Assembly: GCF_014191375.1 (NCBI RefSeq)
Contig: NZ_JACHWN010000011.1
Coordinates: 94,037 to 158,036, forward strand
Direction: 5' to 3'
DNA: 64,000 nucleotides
DNA from: Mesorhizobium sp. RMAD-H1
Lineage (GTDB): Bacteria; Pseudomonadota; Alphaproteobacteria; Rhizobiales; Rhizobiaceae
In this document: piece by piece, positions 53,596 through 62,936 of the stretch
Layout: each line of letters begins with the position of its first letter
Numbering within the stretch: the first letter of the stretch is position 1
Translations under genes and position numbers: made by a program
The notes under the pieces: model-generated
The model's input: only the letters and a program-made list of their open reading frames with translations
What the model was told of the DNA's origin: nothing
The model's database searches: none

Positions 53596-54675
53596 ATGAC
53601 GAAGCTCCTGATCATAGCCGACGACCTGACCGGGGCTCTCGACAGCGCCGCGCCTTTTGCCGTGCTCGGCCTGAGAACCGTCATCGCCTGCCGTCCGAGA
53701 TATCTGGATGCTGCATTGGCGCGCCAGGCGGAGATAGTCGCCGTGTCCACAGCCTCGCGGGAGGGAAGTATCGAGGCGGCCCGGAGTGCGGTTGCCGAGG
53801 TCATGCGCTCGGCGGCTCGCGTCGGCATCGGCATGCCGCGCCAGATCTTCAAGAAGATCGATTCCCGGATGAAAGGGCATGTTCGGGTCGAAACGCTTGT
53901 GGCGGCAGAGGCCTGCGGCGCCGGCCGTCTCGTCGTCTGTCCGGCGATTCCCGCGCAGGACCGCATCGTGCAAGGGGGAGCGGTCCGGGGCAGGGGAGTG
54001 CACGAACCGATTGGAATTAGAGGAATTTTTCCAGCGATGGACATGGACGTCCTGGCTGCGGACGCAGTGAGCGATAAGGACCTGGAACGGATCGTGTCCT
54101 CTGTCGGGCCGACCGACATGCTGGTCGGCGCGGCCGGCTTGAGTGGAGCGCTGGCGCGGGCGCTCGCCCCTGAGGATTTTGCTCGAGCCGCGCCACATCT
54201 TCGCGCACCGGCGCTATTGGCGATCGGTTCGCGTGATCCGATCACGCTCGGTCAGATCGCGCGGCTCAGGAAAAAGGCAGATCCGGCGTGGATTGGTGCT
54301 CCGAACGGTGTCACAGCAGCTGACATGCAGGACGGGGCAGCCATAACCGTTCTGCAGATGCTGCCGTCGCACGAAATGATCAGCGGTGATCAGGCCAACC
54401 GAAACTTCTCCGGAACCGTTCGCAGGTTCCTCGATCGGGGCGTTGAATCGCTTCTGTGCTGCGGTGGCGAGACGGCAGATGCGATCCTCGCCAGCGCCGG
54501 CAGCGGCATTATCGAGCTGGAAGGAGAGCTTTTGCCGGGCGTTCCCGCCGGAATGATCGAAATTGATGACAAAAGAGTGCTGATCGCTACCAAATCAGGG
54601 GGATATGGAGACGTGGATTGTTTTGCCGATATCGCGGAAGGCATTGATTTTATGGAATCCTGCGGGATAGACTGA
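53596..54675 (+). CDS. Four-carbon acid-sugar kinase family (DUF1537)
   Basis: 359 residues. N-terminal LLIIADDLTGALDSAAPFA with the Asp-Asp substrate motif, KIDSRMKGHVRVE, and C-terminal ATP site CCGGETADAIL and IATKSGGYGDVDCF. Known members (DtnK, LtnK/OtnK, EtnK) phosphorylate threonate or erythronate and are paired with PdxA2, as here. Somewhat shorter than many members (about 420), mainly in the middle. The FCD-type regulator gene follows. Confidence 0.9.
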   Translation: MTKLLIIADDLTGALDSAAPFAVLGLRTVIACRPRYLDAALARQAEIVAVSTASREGSIEAARSAVAEVMRSAARVGIGMPRQIFKKIDSRMKGHVRVETLVAAEACGAGRLVVCPAIPAQDRIVQGGAVRGRGVHEPIGIRGIFPAMDMDVLAADAVSDKDLERIVSSVGPTDMLVGAAGLSGALARALAPEDFARAAPHLRAPALLAIGSRDPITLGQIARLRKKADPAWIGAPNGVTAADMQDGAAITVLQMLPSHEMISGDQANRNFSGTVRRFLDRGVESLLCCGGETADAILASAGSGIIELEGELLPGVPAGMIEIDDKRVLIATKSGGYGDVDCFADIAEGIDFMESCGID

Positions 54676-54692
54676 TCAAAGGAGGAGTTCTC

Positions 54693-55442
54693 ATGCCGGT
54701 TGGCAATTCGTCAGAAGACGCAGGAAAGAATGGTCGCTCGCGTTCCAAGCCGGCGCTGGCCGAGCGCGTCTATCACATGCTCTACGCGCGCATCTCCAAT
54801 GGCGATTATCCGACCAATTCCAAGCTCCCGCCTGAACTGCATCTGAGCGAGGAGTTCGGCGTCTCGCGCCCAGTCTTGCGCACCGCGCTCGAGCGGCTGC
54901 GCAGCGAGGGTCTGGTCTATTCCAGGCAGGGCGCCGGCAGCTATGTCCGGGCGCCGCAGGGCCACGCGCTCGGCTTCGCCAAGGTGGAGACGATCGCCGA
55001 TATCCAGCGCTGCTACGAATTCCGCATCAATCTGGAGACGGAAGCCGCGGGCCTTGCCGCCGAACGGCGCAGCGAGGACGATGTTGCGGCGATGGAGGGT
55101 GCGCTGAGGCTGATGGATGCGGCCACACTTTCGCACCAGCATCGCGAGGATGCCGATTTCGCGTTTCATCTGGCTGTTACGACCGCGACCGGCAATCACT
55201 ACTTCGAGGCATCGATGCGGGCCCTGCGCGAGCACATCGCGGTCGGCATGAAAATGCACGGCAAATCCTTGATGTCCGACGGCCCCAAGGGCCTGCACGA
55301 GGTTTTCAACGAACACAGCGCGATTTTTGCCGCGATCCGTGACCGGGATAGCGATGCCGCGCGGCGCCTGATGCACGATCATCTCGTCCATTCGCGTGAG
55401 CGTCTGTTCGGCGGCTCGCTTCTCGATCTCAGGCGGGGATGA
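54693..55442 (+). CDS. GntR-family regulator, FadR/FCD type
   Basis: 249 residues. Winged helix (ERVYHMLYARISNGDYPTNS KLPPELHLSEEFGVSRPVLR TALERLRSEGLV) and all-helical FCD domain (FRINLETEAAGLAAERRSED, FHLAVTTATGNHYF with a metal His). FCD regulators sense organic or sugar acids. It is the only regulator of the sugar-acid island and probably binds the TGTCAA-type sites. Its end overlaps the convergent Ldh-type gene by 14 bases. It follows the kinase by 17 bases. Confidence 0.93.
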   Translation: MPVGNSSEDAGKNGRSRSKPALAERVYHMLYARISNGDYPTNSKLPPELHLSEEFGVSRPVLRTALERLRSEGLVYSRQGAGSYVRAPQGHALGFAKVETIADIQRCYEFRINLETEAAGLAAERRSEDDVAAMEGALRLMDAATLSHQHREDADFAFHLAVTTATGNHYFEASMRALREHIAVGMKMHGKSLMSDGPKGLHEVFNEHSAIFAAIRDRDSDAARRLMHDHLVHSRERLFGGSLLDLRRG

Positions 55443-56487
55443 TCGCCTTCGGCGGCGTGACGCCTAATCTTTCCGCTTCGGCAAGCAGCCCGGGCAGGAT
55501 GCCGGGGTAGAGTTTCACCCCTTTGGCTGCAGCTTCGCGCTTGCGGGCGAGAGCTGCCTGGCCGGGGAGCCGGACCGGCGCGCCGCCCGGAAGCGGTGTG
55601 GAGGCCCGGCAAGCCTTGACCAGCCAGCCGGTCTGTCTGAGAAAGGCGTCATGACCGCCGAAGGCCGCCGGATCGTAAACGGTAATGGTCACAGCAGCGT
55701 TCGTGCCCTTTGGGGAATCCGCCCGGCCGTATCCCGCGAGTCCTTGCGTGATTGCTTCGACCGAGAGCGCCATGCCGTACCCTTTCTGCCCATGATCGCG
55801 GCCGCCGGTGGGCAGCAGCGTACCCCCGCGGGTTACGGCATGGGGATCGCTGGTTGGGGATCCGTCGGCTTCCATCAGCCAGTCCGCATCATAGCGCCGC
55901 CCTTCGCGGATCATCCGCTGCGCCATATTGACGGTAGTGATCGACGCCGAGATATCGATGAGGATCGGTTCATCGGGCGTCGGAATGCCATAGGCGACCG
56001 GATCGGGCGTGAAAACGCCGGTGGTGCCGCCAAAAGGAGCGACCTGCGCGCCGGAGGGTGACGAGGAGGCGATGGAGACCATCAGCCCCTGATCGGTGGC
56101 GAGTGAGAGATAGGCGGCCAGCGCGCCGATATGGTGGCTGTCGCCGATGACGAGCGTTGCCGTGCCATATTCGCGGGCACGGGCGCAGGCGAGCTTCACC
56201 CCTTGCGAGGTCAGCCAGGCCCCCGGCAACCGCCTGCCGCGCCAGCAGATCGCCGCTCCCTTATCGGACAGCACCTCCGGCTCGCCATCCCTGGTCATAA
56301 TGCCTTCGGCGATGCTTTGCAGATACCATGGTGCGAGCGCCAGGCCGTGGGTCGTGTGCCCCATCGCGTCGGCCTCGACCAGATAGGTCGCAACGGCTTC
56401 GGCCTTATCCTGCGCCAGCCCGGCGGTGGTGAACAACGCCCTTGCAAAATCGGTAAGCTCGGCAACCGCCAGACGATCCATCGTCAC
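55429..56487 (-). CDS. Malate/L-lactate/sulfolactate-type dehydrogenase (Ldh2 family)
   Basis: 352 residues, GTG start overlapping the upstream stop (GTGA); ATG at 56481 with GGGGGG before it is the alternative. Family motifs: ADAMGHTTHGLALAPWYLQS, VIGDSHHIGALAAYLSLATD, and the C-terminal KGYGMALSVEAITQGLAGYG. Members are NAD(P)-dependent and act on (S)-type 2-hydroxy acids such as (L)-malate or sulfolactate. Placed beside an (R)-type dehydrogenase it might serve stereochemical inversion. Confidence 0.9.
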   Translation of the reverse strand: MTMDRLAVAELTDFARALFTTAGLAQDKAEAVATYLVEADAMGHTTHGLALAPWYLQSIAEGIMTRDGEPEVLSDKGAAICWRGRRLPGAWLTSQGVKLACARAREYGTATLVIGDSHHIGALAAYLSLATDQGLMVSIASSSPSGAQVAPFGGTTGVFTPDPVAYGIPTPDEPILIDISASITTVNMAQRMIREGRRYDADWLMEADGSPTSDPHAVTRGGTLLPTGGRDHGQKGYGMALSVEAITQGLAGYGRADSPKGTNAAVTITVYDPAAFGGHDAFLRQTGWLVKACRASTPLPGGAPVRLPGQAALARKREAAAKGVKLYPGILPGLLAEAERLGVTPPKAIIPA

Positions 56488-57452
56488 CCCCCAAAGACTT
56501 CCGGATTGAGAACGCGGCGCGGCCGGCCACCGGCCATCAGCTCCTCGATATCGGCGATATTCATCAGCCCGACATTTTCGACCGCCTCCAGCGTGTCGGC
56601 GCCGGAATGCGGCATGAAGACGACGCGGGGGTGAGAAAAGATCGGATGGGAGATATCCGGGGGCTCGCTGACATAGGCGTCGATTGCCGCGCCGCCCAGC
56701 CGGTTTTCGTGAAGGGCCACCGACAGAGCATCGAGATCAACCACCTCGCCGCGAGCCAGATTGAGCAGGCAGGCGGTCGGCTTCATCAGCGCCAGTTTCC
56801 CGGCATTGATCAACGATGCGTTGCCGGCACCGCCGAAAACATGCAGCGATATATAATCGGCGCGGGAGAGGAGATCATCGAGTTCGACGAGTTCGATCTT
56901 GTTTGCCGCGGCAAAGGCCTTATCGGCATAAGGATCGGTGGCAATGACCTGCATGCCCAGTCCACGCGCCATGCGGGCGAGCGACCGGCCGATATTACCG
57001 AGGCCGACAATGCCGAGCACCTTGCCGCAGATCTGCGTGCCGACCTTGCGGTCCCAACCGCCCGCTATGACGCTCGCATGGCCGGCAGGGATGTTGCGTG
57101 CGAGGCAGAGCATCATGCCGATCGCGAGCTCGGCGACGGCATCGGCATTGGCGCCGGGCGTGTTGGCGACGGGCAGGCCGCGCGCTGTGCAGGCCGGGAT
57201 GTCGATATTGTCGACGCCAACCCCGTGTTTGAGAACCGCTTTCAGCCTGGTGGCGTTCTCCAGCATGGCGGCCGTCACCGGAACGAGGCCGGCGACCATG
57301 TAATCGGCGCGGGCGATGTGGTCGGAAACCCCGCCGTCGGGCTTGCTGGTGTCGACGCAGCGTATCAGCTCCCAGCCCAGCTCCTGCAGCTTCTGCGGCA
57401 CCCGGCCGTATTTGCCGAACCCCGGCGATGAGGTCAGGATCACCGTCATCAT
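56484..57452 (-). CDS. D-isomer-specific 2-hydroxyacid dehydrogenase (SerA-like)
   Basis: 322 residues. NAD motif GIVGLGNIGRSLARMARGLG, catalytic Arg in LLNLARGEVVDLDALS and His in FMPHSGADTLEAVE. SerA/GhrB-type fold. The HSGAD form replaces the more usual HxGGxT, as in some relatives. Overlaps the DapA-type gene stop by ATGA and the Ldh2 start. Substrate unknown; likely the acid taken up by TctABC. Confidence 0.92.
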   Translation of the reverse strand: MMTVILTSSPGFGKYGRVPQKLQELGWELIRCVDTSKPDGGVSDHIARADYMVAGLVPVTAAMLENATRLKAVLKHGVGVDNIDIPACTARGLPVANTPGANADAVAELAIGMMLCLARNIPAGHASVIAGGWDRKVGTQICGKVLGIVGLGNIGRSLARMARGLGMQVIATDPYADKAFAAANKIELVELDDLLSRADYISLHVFGGAGNASLINAGKLALMKPTACLLNLARGEVVDLDALSVALHENRLGGAAIDAYVSEPPDISHPIFSHPRVVFMPHSGADTLEAVENVGLMNIADIEELMAGGRPRRVLNPEVFGG

Positions 57453-58330
57453 GCACGCCCGTATTTCTTGAGAATGTCGAGGATCCTGCCATCCTGCTCC
57501 GGATTGGGCAGCAGCGCCGGCTGGCGGCTTGCCCCGACCGAATTATCCATCAGGTAGAGCGAGCGTTTCACCAGGGCAGGGGGGAAGCCGAGGGCATAGA
57601 GATCGGTGCGGAAATTGGTGTAGATCTCCTGGCAACGCCGCGCCTCGTCCAAATCGCCGCTGTTATAGGCATTGACGATGCCGGCCAGCACGTCCGGCAG
57701 CACATTGCCGAGGCCGGAGATGCAACCCGCCGCGCCATTTTCCATTGACCACAACACCAGGTGGTCGGGGCCGGAATAGACGTCGAACCCTTCCACCTCG
57801 CGGCCGACGGCCATATAGGCGGCGAGCGTATCCTGCGAGCCGCCGGAATCCTTGATGCCGGCGATATTGCCATGGGCGGCGAGAATCCGCGCCGTTTCCG
57901 GTTCGATATGGTTCTGCGTGCGCGCCGGGATGTCATAGAGGTAGATCGGGGTTTTCACGGCGTCCGCAACGGTGGTGAAATGCCGGATCAGGCCTTCCTG
58001 CGTGCAGGCGATGAAAAACGGCGTGATGACGGCGATGCCGTCGACACCGATCCGGTCGAATTCGCGGGCAAGCTTCAGCGTTTCGAAGGTTGCTGGCGTG
58101 CCGGCATTGACGATCACCTTGACCCGGCCTGCGACCTCATCAACGACCTCTTCCGTCAGGCGAACCTTCTCCTCGAAGGTGAGGGCGGTGAAATCGCCAT
58201 TGGTGCCGGCGCACAGAATGTTGTTCCCTGCCGCGATCTGACGGCGGACCTGCGCGCGCGTCGCCTCGAAATTAATGGTCTCATCCTCGTTGAAACACGT
58301 GACGAGGGCGACGTAAGCCGATTTGGTCAT
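57449..58330 (-). CDS. DapA/NAL-family lyase
   Basis: 293 residues from the ATG at 58330, GGAG before it; in-frame codons upstream run through tctA and are not used. Substrate-binding loop LCAGTNGDFTALTFEEKVRL (DapA has GTTGES), catalytic Tyr in YLYDIPARTQNHIE and Schiff-base Lys in IAGIKDSGGSQD. Class I aldolase/lyase of the dihydrodipicolinate synthase-N-acetylneuraminate lyase superfamily; here probably a 2-keto acid aldolase or dehydratase. Co-transcribed with tctA. Confidence 0.92.
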   Translation of the reverse strand: MTKSAYVALVTCFNEDETINFEATRAQVRRQIAAGNNILCAGTNGDFTALTFEEKVRLTEEVVDEVAGRVKVIVNAGTPATFETLKLAREFDRIGVDGIAVITPFFIACTQEGLIRHFTTVADAVKTPIYLYDIPARTQNHIEPETARILAAHGNIAGIKDSGGSQDTLAAYMAVGREVEGFDVYSGPDHLVLWSMENGAAGCISGLGNVLPDVLAGIVNAYNSGDLDEARRCQEIYTNFRTDLYALGFPPALVKRSLYLMDNSVGASRQPALLPNPEQDGRILDILKKYGRA

Positions 58331-58347
58331 GATTACTCCATGGGTAT

Positions 58348-59823
58348 TCAGGCCGTGACGCGATTGGCGCGGCGGGCTTGCAGATAGGGGAGGGCGAGCG
58401 AGATCACCGAAAGCCCGAGGAAGAGCAGCGTGATCGGCCCTGAAAGGAAGGCGATCACATCGTCGCCGGTCTGCAGCAGCCCGCGTCTCAGATTGGCTTC
58501 CAGAAGGGGGCCAAGAATAAGCGCGATGCACAATGCGGCTTGTGAAAAGCCGTACTTCTGCATGCCCCAGCCCAGGATCCCGAATCCGACCATCGTATAG
58601 AGATCGACGGGGTTGAGATTGATGGCGAAGGAGCCGATGAAGCAGAAGACGACGATCGACATGGTGAGGATGCGGCGCGGCACGAGCAGGATTCTGGAGG
58701 CGATCGGGATGAGCAGCATGCCGAAGACGAACATGAAGATCGTGGCCAGGAAGGTGCCGCCGAAGATACCGACGATGATGTCCGGCCGCGTCTCGAAGAG
58801 CATGGGTCCGGGCGCCAGCCCCTGGATCATCAGCCCGCCCATCAGCACGGCGGTGACGACATCGCCGGGAATGCCGAGCGCCAGGAGCGGGATGAGCGCG
58901 GCAGCGCAGACGGCATTGTTGGCGCTTTCTGTCGCGGCAACCCCGGGTGCATAGCCGGTGCCGAAGCGTTCCGGCGTCTTCGACGTCCGCCTGGCTTCGT
59001 TATAGGCAATCCAGGAGGCGGTACCCGAGCCCGTGCCGGGTATGATGCCGATGATGGTTCCGATGAAGGATCCACGGACAAGTGCATTCGCGCTTTCGCG
59101 CATGTCCTGCCAGGACGGCCAACGCCCGGATACCTTTGCCGGGGCCTCCTCCGCTCTGCCAAGACGCTCAAGCTGCGTGAAGACCTCCGAAAGCGCAAAG
59201 AGGCCGATCAGCGCCGGGGTAAAGGAGAAGCCGGAGGCGAAGCCGGAAATGCCGAAAGTGTAGCGCAGCACGCCAGAGATCGGGTCGGCGCCGACGCAGG
59301 CGATCAGCACACCGAGGCAGCCGGAAATAGCGCCTTTCAATATATCGCCGGAGAGGGAAGCGATGATGGTGAGGCCGAAGAGCGCCAAGGCGAAATATTC
59401 CGGCGCGCCGAACTTCAGCGCGATGCTGGCGAGTTGCGGCGCAAGGGTCGCAAGAACAATCGACGCAAAGAGCATTCCGATGGTCGAGGCGATCGTCGCC
59501 ATTCCCAGTGCCTTGCCGGCTTCGCCCCTGGTCGCCATCGGATATCCGTCAAGCACGGTTGCGGCCGAGGCGGGCGTGCCGGGCGTGCGCAGCAAAATAG
59601 CTGAAATGCAGCCGCCATAGATGCCGCCGATATAGATGCCGATCAGCATGTTGATGCCCATGACTGGCGCCATGCCGAAGGTCATGGGGATCAGGAGCGC
59701 CACGCCCATGGTCGCTGTCAGGCCGGGGAGGGCGCCAATGACGATCCCGCCCAGCGTGCCGAGGGCAATCGCCCAGAGAACCTGCGGCTGAAACAAGGGA
59801 AGGAGATAGGCGAGATAGTCCAT
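58348..59823 (-). CDS. tctA: Tripartite tricarboxylate transporter, large membrane subunit TctA
   Basis: 491 residues, 10-12 helices, TctA length. Signature N-terminus GTLGGIVIGALPGLTATMGV, and YIGGIYGGCISAILLRTPGT PASA, GIIPGTGSGTASWIAYNEAR. Uses the proton or sodium gradient to import dicarboxylic, tricarboxylic or similar acids handed over by TctC. 82 bases after tctC with a hairpin between. The DapA-type gene begins 17 bases after its stop. Confidence 0.95.
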   Translation of the reverse strand: MDYLAYLLPLFQPQVLWAIALGTLGGIVIGALPGLTATMGVALLIPMTFGMAPVMGINMLIGIYIGGIYGGCISAILLRTPGTPASAATVLDGYPMATRGEAGKALGMATIASTIGMLFASIVLATLAPQLASIALKFGAPEYFALALFGLTIIASLSGDILKGAISGCLGVLIACVGADPISGVLRYTFGISGFASGFSFTPALIGLFALSEVFTQLERLGRAEEAPAKVSGRWPSWQDMRESANALVRGSFIGTIIGIIPGTGSGTASWIAYNEARRTSKTPERFGTGYAPGVAATESANNAVCAAALIPLLALGIPGDVVTAVLMGGLMIQGLAPGPMLFETRPDIIVGIFGGTFLATIFMFVFGMLLIPIASRILLVPRRILTMSIVVFCFIGSFAINLNPVDLYTMVGFGILGWGMQKYGFSQAALCIALILGPLLEANLRRGLLQTGDDVIAFLSGPITLLFLGLSVISLALPYLQARRANRVTA

Positions 59824-59851
59824 GACGTTGAACTCTTTGAACTGGAAACCA

Positions 59852-59872
59852 GGGCGGCCACGATCGCCGCCC
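59852..59872 (-). terminator. Hairpin between tctC and tctA
   Basis: GGGCGGC-CACGATC-GCCGCCC, a seven-base perfect stem in the 82-base gap after the tctC stop. Likely gives partial termination or mRNA stabilisation so that binding protein exceeds the membrane subunit. Confidence 0.5.
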
Positions 59873-59905
59873 CGCCATGCTGAAGCAACGGGTTATGCGT
59901 GTTGC

Positions 59906-60862
59906 CTACTTGTTCATCTGATACATGCCGAGATCCTTGATCACGGCTTCCGCGGTGTCGCTGTCGCGCTTGGCGCGCTCCTTGAAGGCTTCCGCATCCT
60001 CATACTGGACGAATTCACCCAGATCCTTCATTTTCTTTTGGAATTCCTCGTCCTCGACGGCGGCTTTCACACCGTCGCGCAGAATTTTGAGGTTTTCTTC
60101 CGGAATGCCCTTGGGCGCGATGATGCCTTTCCAGGACGACCAGGTGAAATCGATGCCTTTCTCCTTGGCGCTCGGCGTATCGGGGAAGAGATCGATGCGA
60201 CCTTCCTCCTCGACGAACAGCGGCTTGACCGTGCCGGCCTTAACCTGCTCGAGCGCCTCTGCCGGCGAGGCTACCATCGCCTGGATATGACCGCCGGCGC
60301 AGGCCGCCATGGCTTCGGACGAGCCGCCGAAGGGAACGGATTCCACCTTGATGCCAGCCGCCTTGGCAAAGGCTTCGGTCGAGATATGGTTTGCACCGCC
60401 GGCACCGGAATTGCCGATCTGCGGCGCCTTCTCCTTGGCAAAAGCCATGAAGCTATCGAAATCGGAGAAAGGCGCATCCTTGCAGGCGACCATCACCTGG
60501 AGATTGCGTCCGACCAAACCAATGAATTCGATATCGTCGATGGTGTAGTCGGTGCTGCCCAGATGCGGCAGAAGAGCCAATGGACCCTGCGCGCCGGCAC
60601 CCACCGTATAACCGTCCGGACGGGCATGAATGATGGCCGACGTGCCGATCGCGCCACCGCCGCCCGGCTGATTGCGTACGATCACGGTTGCGCCCGGAAT
60701 ATGGCGCTGCATGCTCTCGGCCAGGAGCCGCATGGACAGATCGGTACCGCCGCCGGCCGAATAGGGCACGACGATCTGGATCGGCCGGTCCGGAAAGGCA
60801 TAGGCCGCAGTTGCCGTCAGCGAGCCGATCAGGGCCGCCATCATGATGATGCGCTTCTTCAT
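59906..60862 (-). CDS. tctC: Tripartite tricarboxylate transporter binding protein TctC
   Basis: 318 residues from the ATG at 60862, GAGGAGG before it. Signal peptide KKRIIMMAALIGSLTATAAYA-FPD, then the Bug/TctC fold (PIQIVVPYSAGGGTDLSMRL LAE, GGGAIGTSAIIHARPDGYTVG, SGAGGANHISTEAFAK). The in-frame extension upstream crosses the tctB gap and is not coding. Delivers a carboxylate to TctAB. Confidence 0.96.
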   Translation of the reverse strand: MKKRIIMMAALIGSLTATAAYAFPDRPIQIVVPYSAGGGTDLSMRLLAESMQRHIPGATVIVRNQPGGGGAIGTSAIIHARPDGYTVGAGAQGPLALLPHLGSTDYTIDDIEFIGLVGRNLQVMVACKDAPFSDFDSFMAFAKEKAPQIGNSGAGGANHISTEAFAKAAGIKVESVPFGGSSEAMAACAGGHIQAMVASPAEALEQVKAGTVKPLFVEEEGRIDLFPDTPSAKEKGIDFTWSSWKGIIAPKGIPEENLKILRDGVKAAVEDEEFQKKMKDLGEFVQYEDAEAFKERAKRDSDTAEAVIKDLGMYQMNK

Positions 60863-60924
60863 GGGTTTCCTCCTCGGGATCATTGTTTGCTCCTCCACAG
60901 AGACTGATTTGTAAAGATATCTGA

Positions 60925-61401
60925 TTATGGCAGCCAGACCTGCAGAAGACGGGTAAATCCGAACCATACCGCTCCGGTAATCAGGACCGGCAGGACCAGG
61001 AATTTTAAAGGGGACCGCTCGCCCATGAGCAGCATACCGGCGATGAATACCAGAAGCGTTGCCGGCAGATAGCCGAGTGGCATGAAGGCCGCGGAATAGG
61101 CTATGAGCATCAAGGCAAAGATGCCGATGCGCCAAAGATTGCGGCGCTTGATCGTTGCATTCCGGTCATCGGCGGTGGGATTGGGGCCCGCTTCCGGGAT
61201 GAGGACCGCCGTCCGGCGTCCCCGCAGGATCAGCATCAGCGAAAGAACGATGACGGCACCAATCATCAGCCACGGCAGAAATGATGGTCCGGCGATCGTG
61301 CCGGTGCTTTGCCCCTTGATATAGAGGGTTCTCCATGCAGCAAAGGCGGAAAATACCAGAAGGCCGCCGCCGATTATCACATCGCTTCCGATTTTTCGCA
61401 T
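60925..61401 (-). CDS. tctB: Tripartite tricarboxylate transporter small membrane subunit TctB
   Basis: 158 residues with four helices (VIIGGGLLVFSAFAAWRTLY, FLPWLMIGAVIVLSLMLILR, IGIFALMLIAYSAAFMPLGY, FLVLPVLITGAVWFGFTRLL QVWLP), the TctB plan with the closing GxxxFxxxFxxxLxVxLP. First gene of the leftward tct-dapA-dehydrogenase operon, with a TGTCAA site upstream. Confidence 0.93.
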   Translation of the reverse strand: MRKIGSDVIIGGGLLVFSAFAAWRTLYIKGQSTGTIAGPSFLPWLMIGAVIVLSLMLILRGRRTAVLIPEAGPNPTADDRNATIKRRNLWRIGIFALMLIAYSAAFMPLGYLPATLLVFIAGMLLMGERSPLKFLVLPVLITGAVWFGFTRLLQVWLP

Positions 61402-61797
61402 AGTTCCTCCGGCCTCCGCGTGACCGCCATACCCGGGCTCCTGCAGCGGCTCATCGCATCATGGTAGGAAATGGTAAATATGTCAACTTAGCAACGGTCA
61501 TATGCAATGATTTCGGCGGAAATTGCATGCAAGCCGGCAGAATGCGGAATAATTAATTTATCTAACATCATGATATCAATGCATTTTCTACAGGCTATCG
61601 CGACGAAATGTCCTTGCCGTCGAATTTTTCCCTGTTCAAAAGAGCACCGTTTATAAATTGACAAATAGGCAAACTCTCCCGTATCCATCGCGTCGATGTG
61701 GGAGAGGATCAGACAAGTTCATCATGCTTGTCCCTCGGCTGAAGACGCTCTCCCCATGTATTCGTGCCCGCCGGCACGCCTTTTCGGAGACGGAACC
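61402..61797. promoter_or_regulatory. Divergent control region, tctB / alcohol dehydrogenase
   Basis: AT-rich. ATGTCAACTTAGCA (61480-61493) matches the site before pdxA2. TTATAAATTGACAA (61651-61664; reverse TTGTCAATTTATAA) has the same core facing the other gene and includes a TTGACA-like -35. Nothing else is clear. Confidence 0.5.
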
Positions 61798-62922
61798 ATG
61801 CTCGCCCTGACACACCCGCTGGAAATGCAACGCCCGCCAATTCTCCATTTCGGCATTGGCGTCTTGCCAAAGCTCGGGGAATGGGTTGTGAACCGCGGCT
61901 TTACGCGTCCGTTCGTCATTGCCGATGTGGTCAATGCCGCCCGTCTGTCGGTTCTGGGGTTGGCAAATGCCACCTGCTTTGGCACGGTGAAGCCGGAGCC
62001 GGATATTGCCAATCTCAAGCAGGCGGTTACGGCGGCCGAAGCCGCGTGTGCGGATGTTGTCATCGGCTTCGGTGGTGGCTCTGCCATGGATCTGGCCAAG
62101 CTTGTTGCCGTGATGGCGGGAAGCGGCAAAGATCTTCACGCCATCTCCGGGCCGCACCGGGCGCCATCACGAACCCTCGGCCTGGCGCAGATCCCGACCA
62201 CGGCCGGTACCGGCTCCGAAGTCGGCACCAGGGCGCTCATCACCGATCCGGAGACGCGGAACAAGATCGCGACCGAAAGCCTCCACATGCTCGCCGATAT
62301 CGCGATCATCGATCCGGAACTGACCGCAACCGTCCCGCCTTTCATCACGGCAGCCACCGGTGTCGATGCGCTGGCGCATTGCGTTGAAGCCTTTACCTCC
62401 AGGCGCTCCCATCCGCTGGTCGATGACTATGCCTTGCGTGGGATAGAGCTCGTCGGCGCCAATCTGAAGCGCGCCGTTGACAACGGCGGAGATATGGAGG
62501 CCCGCTCGGCATTGGCGCTTGCCTCGTTTTACGGTGGCGTCTGCCTCGGCCCGGTCAACACCACGGCGGGTCACGCCATCGCCTATCCCCTTGGAACCCG
62601 GCACAAAATTGCGCATGGCATCGCCAATGCTCTGATTTTTCCACATGTGCTCGCTGCAAACGCGGCAGCCCAGCCGGAAAAGACCGCACTGACCGCAAAG
62701 GCGCTCGGCTTTGCTGGTTCAACGGCCGAGGAGATCAGGCAAGGCGCCCTGGCATTCTGCGAGAGCCTCGGCCTCGATATGCGGCTGCGCGCCCATGGTG
62801 TGCCGGAAGAGGATCTTCCCGCCATGGCCCGGGAGGCACACGCCATCCGCCGGCTTCTGGATTGGAATCCGGTCGACCTGTCGGAAAACGATATACTGCA
62901 GATCTACCGAACCGCTTGGTAA
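61798..62922 (+). CDS. Iron-type alcohol dehydrogenase
   Basis: 374 residues from the ATG at 61798, GGAGACGG before it. NAD site GFGGGSAMDLAK, IPTTAGTGSEVG, metal ligands in GVDALAHCVEAF, TAGHAIAYPLGTRHKIAHGI ANA. Group III Fe-ADH fold. Members reduce aldehydes or semialdehydes; in this island it may handle an aldehyde from the DapA-type lyase. ACTGCAGG...CCTGCAGT (62950-62982) after it may terminate transcription. Confidence 0.94.
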   Translation: MLALTHPLEMQRPPILHFGIGVLPKLGEWVVNRGFTRPFVIADVVNAARLSVLGLANATCFGTVKPEPDIANLKQAVTAAEAACADVVIGFGGGSAMDLAKLVAVMAGSGKDLHAISGPHRAPSRTLGLAQIPTTAGTGSEVGTRALITDPETRNKIATESLHMLADIAIIDPELTATVPPFITAATGVDALAHCVEAFTSRRSHPLVDDYALRGIELVGANLKRAVDNGGDMEARSALALASFYGGVCLGPVNTTAGHAIAYPLGTRHKIAHGIANALIFPHVLAANAAAQPEKTALTAKALGFAGSTAEEIRQGALAFCESLGLDMRLRAHGVPEEDLPAMAREAHAIRRLLDWNPVDLSENDILQIYRTAW

Positions 62923-62936
62923 TCCTCTGTCGTCCG

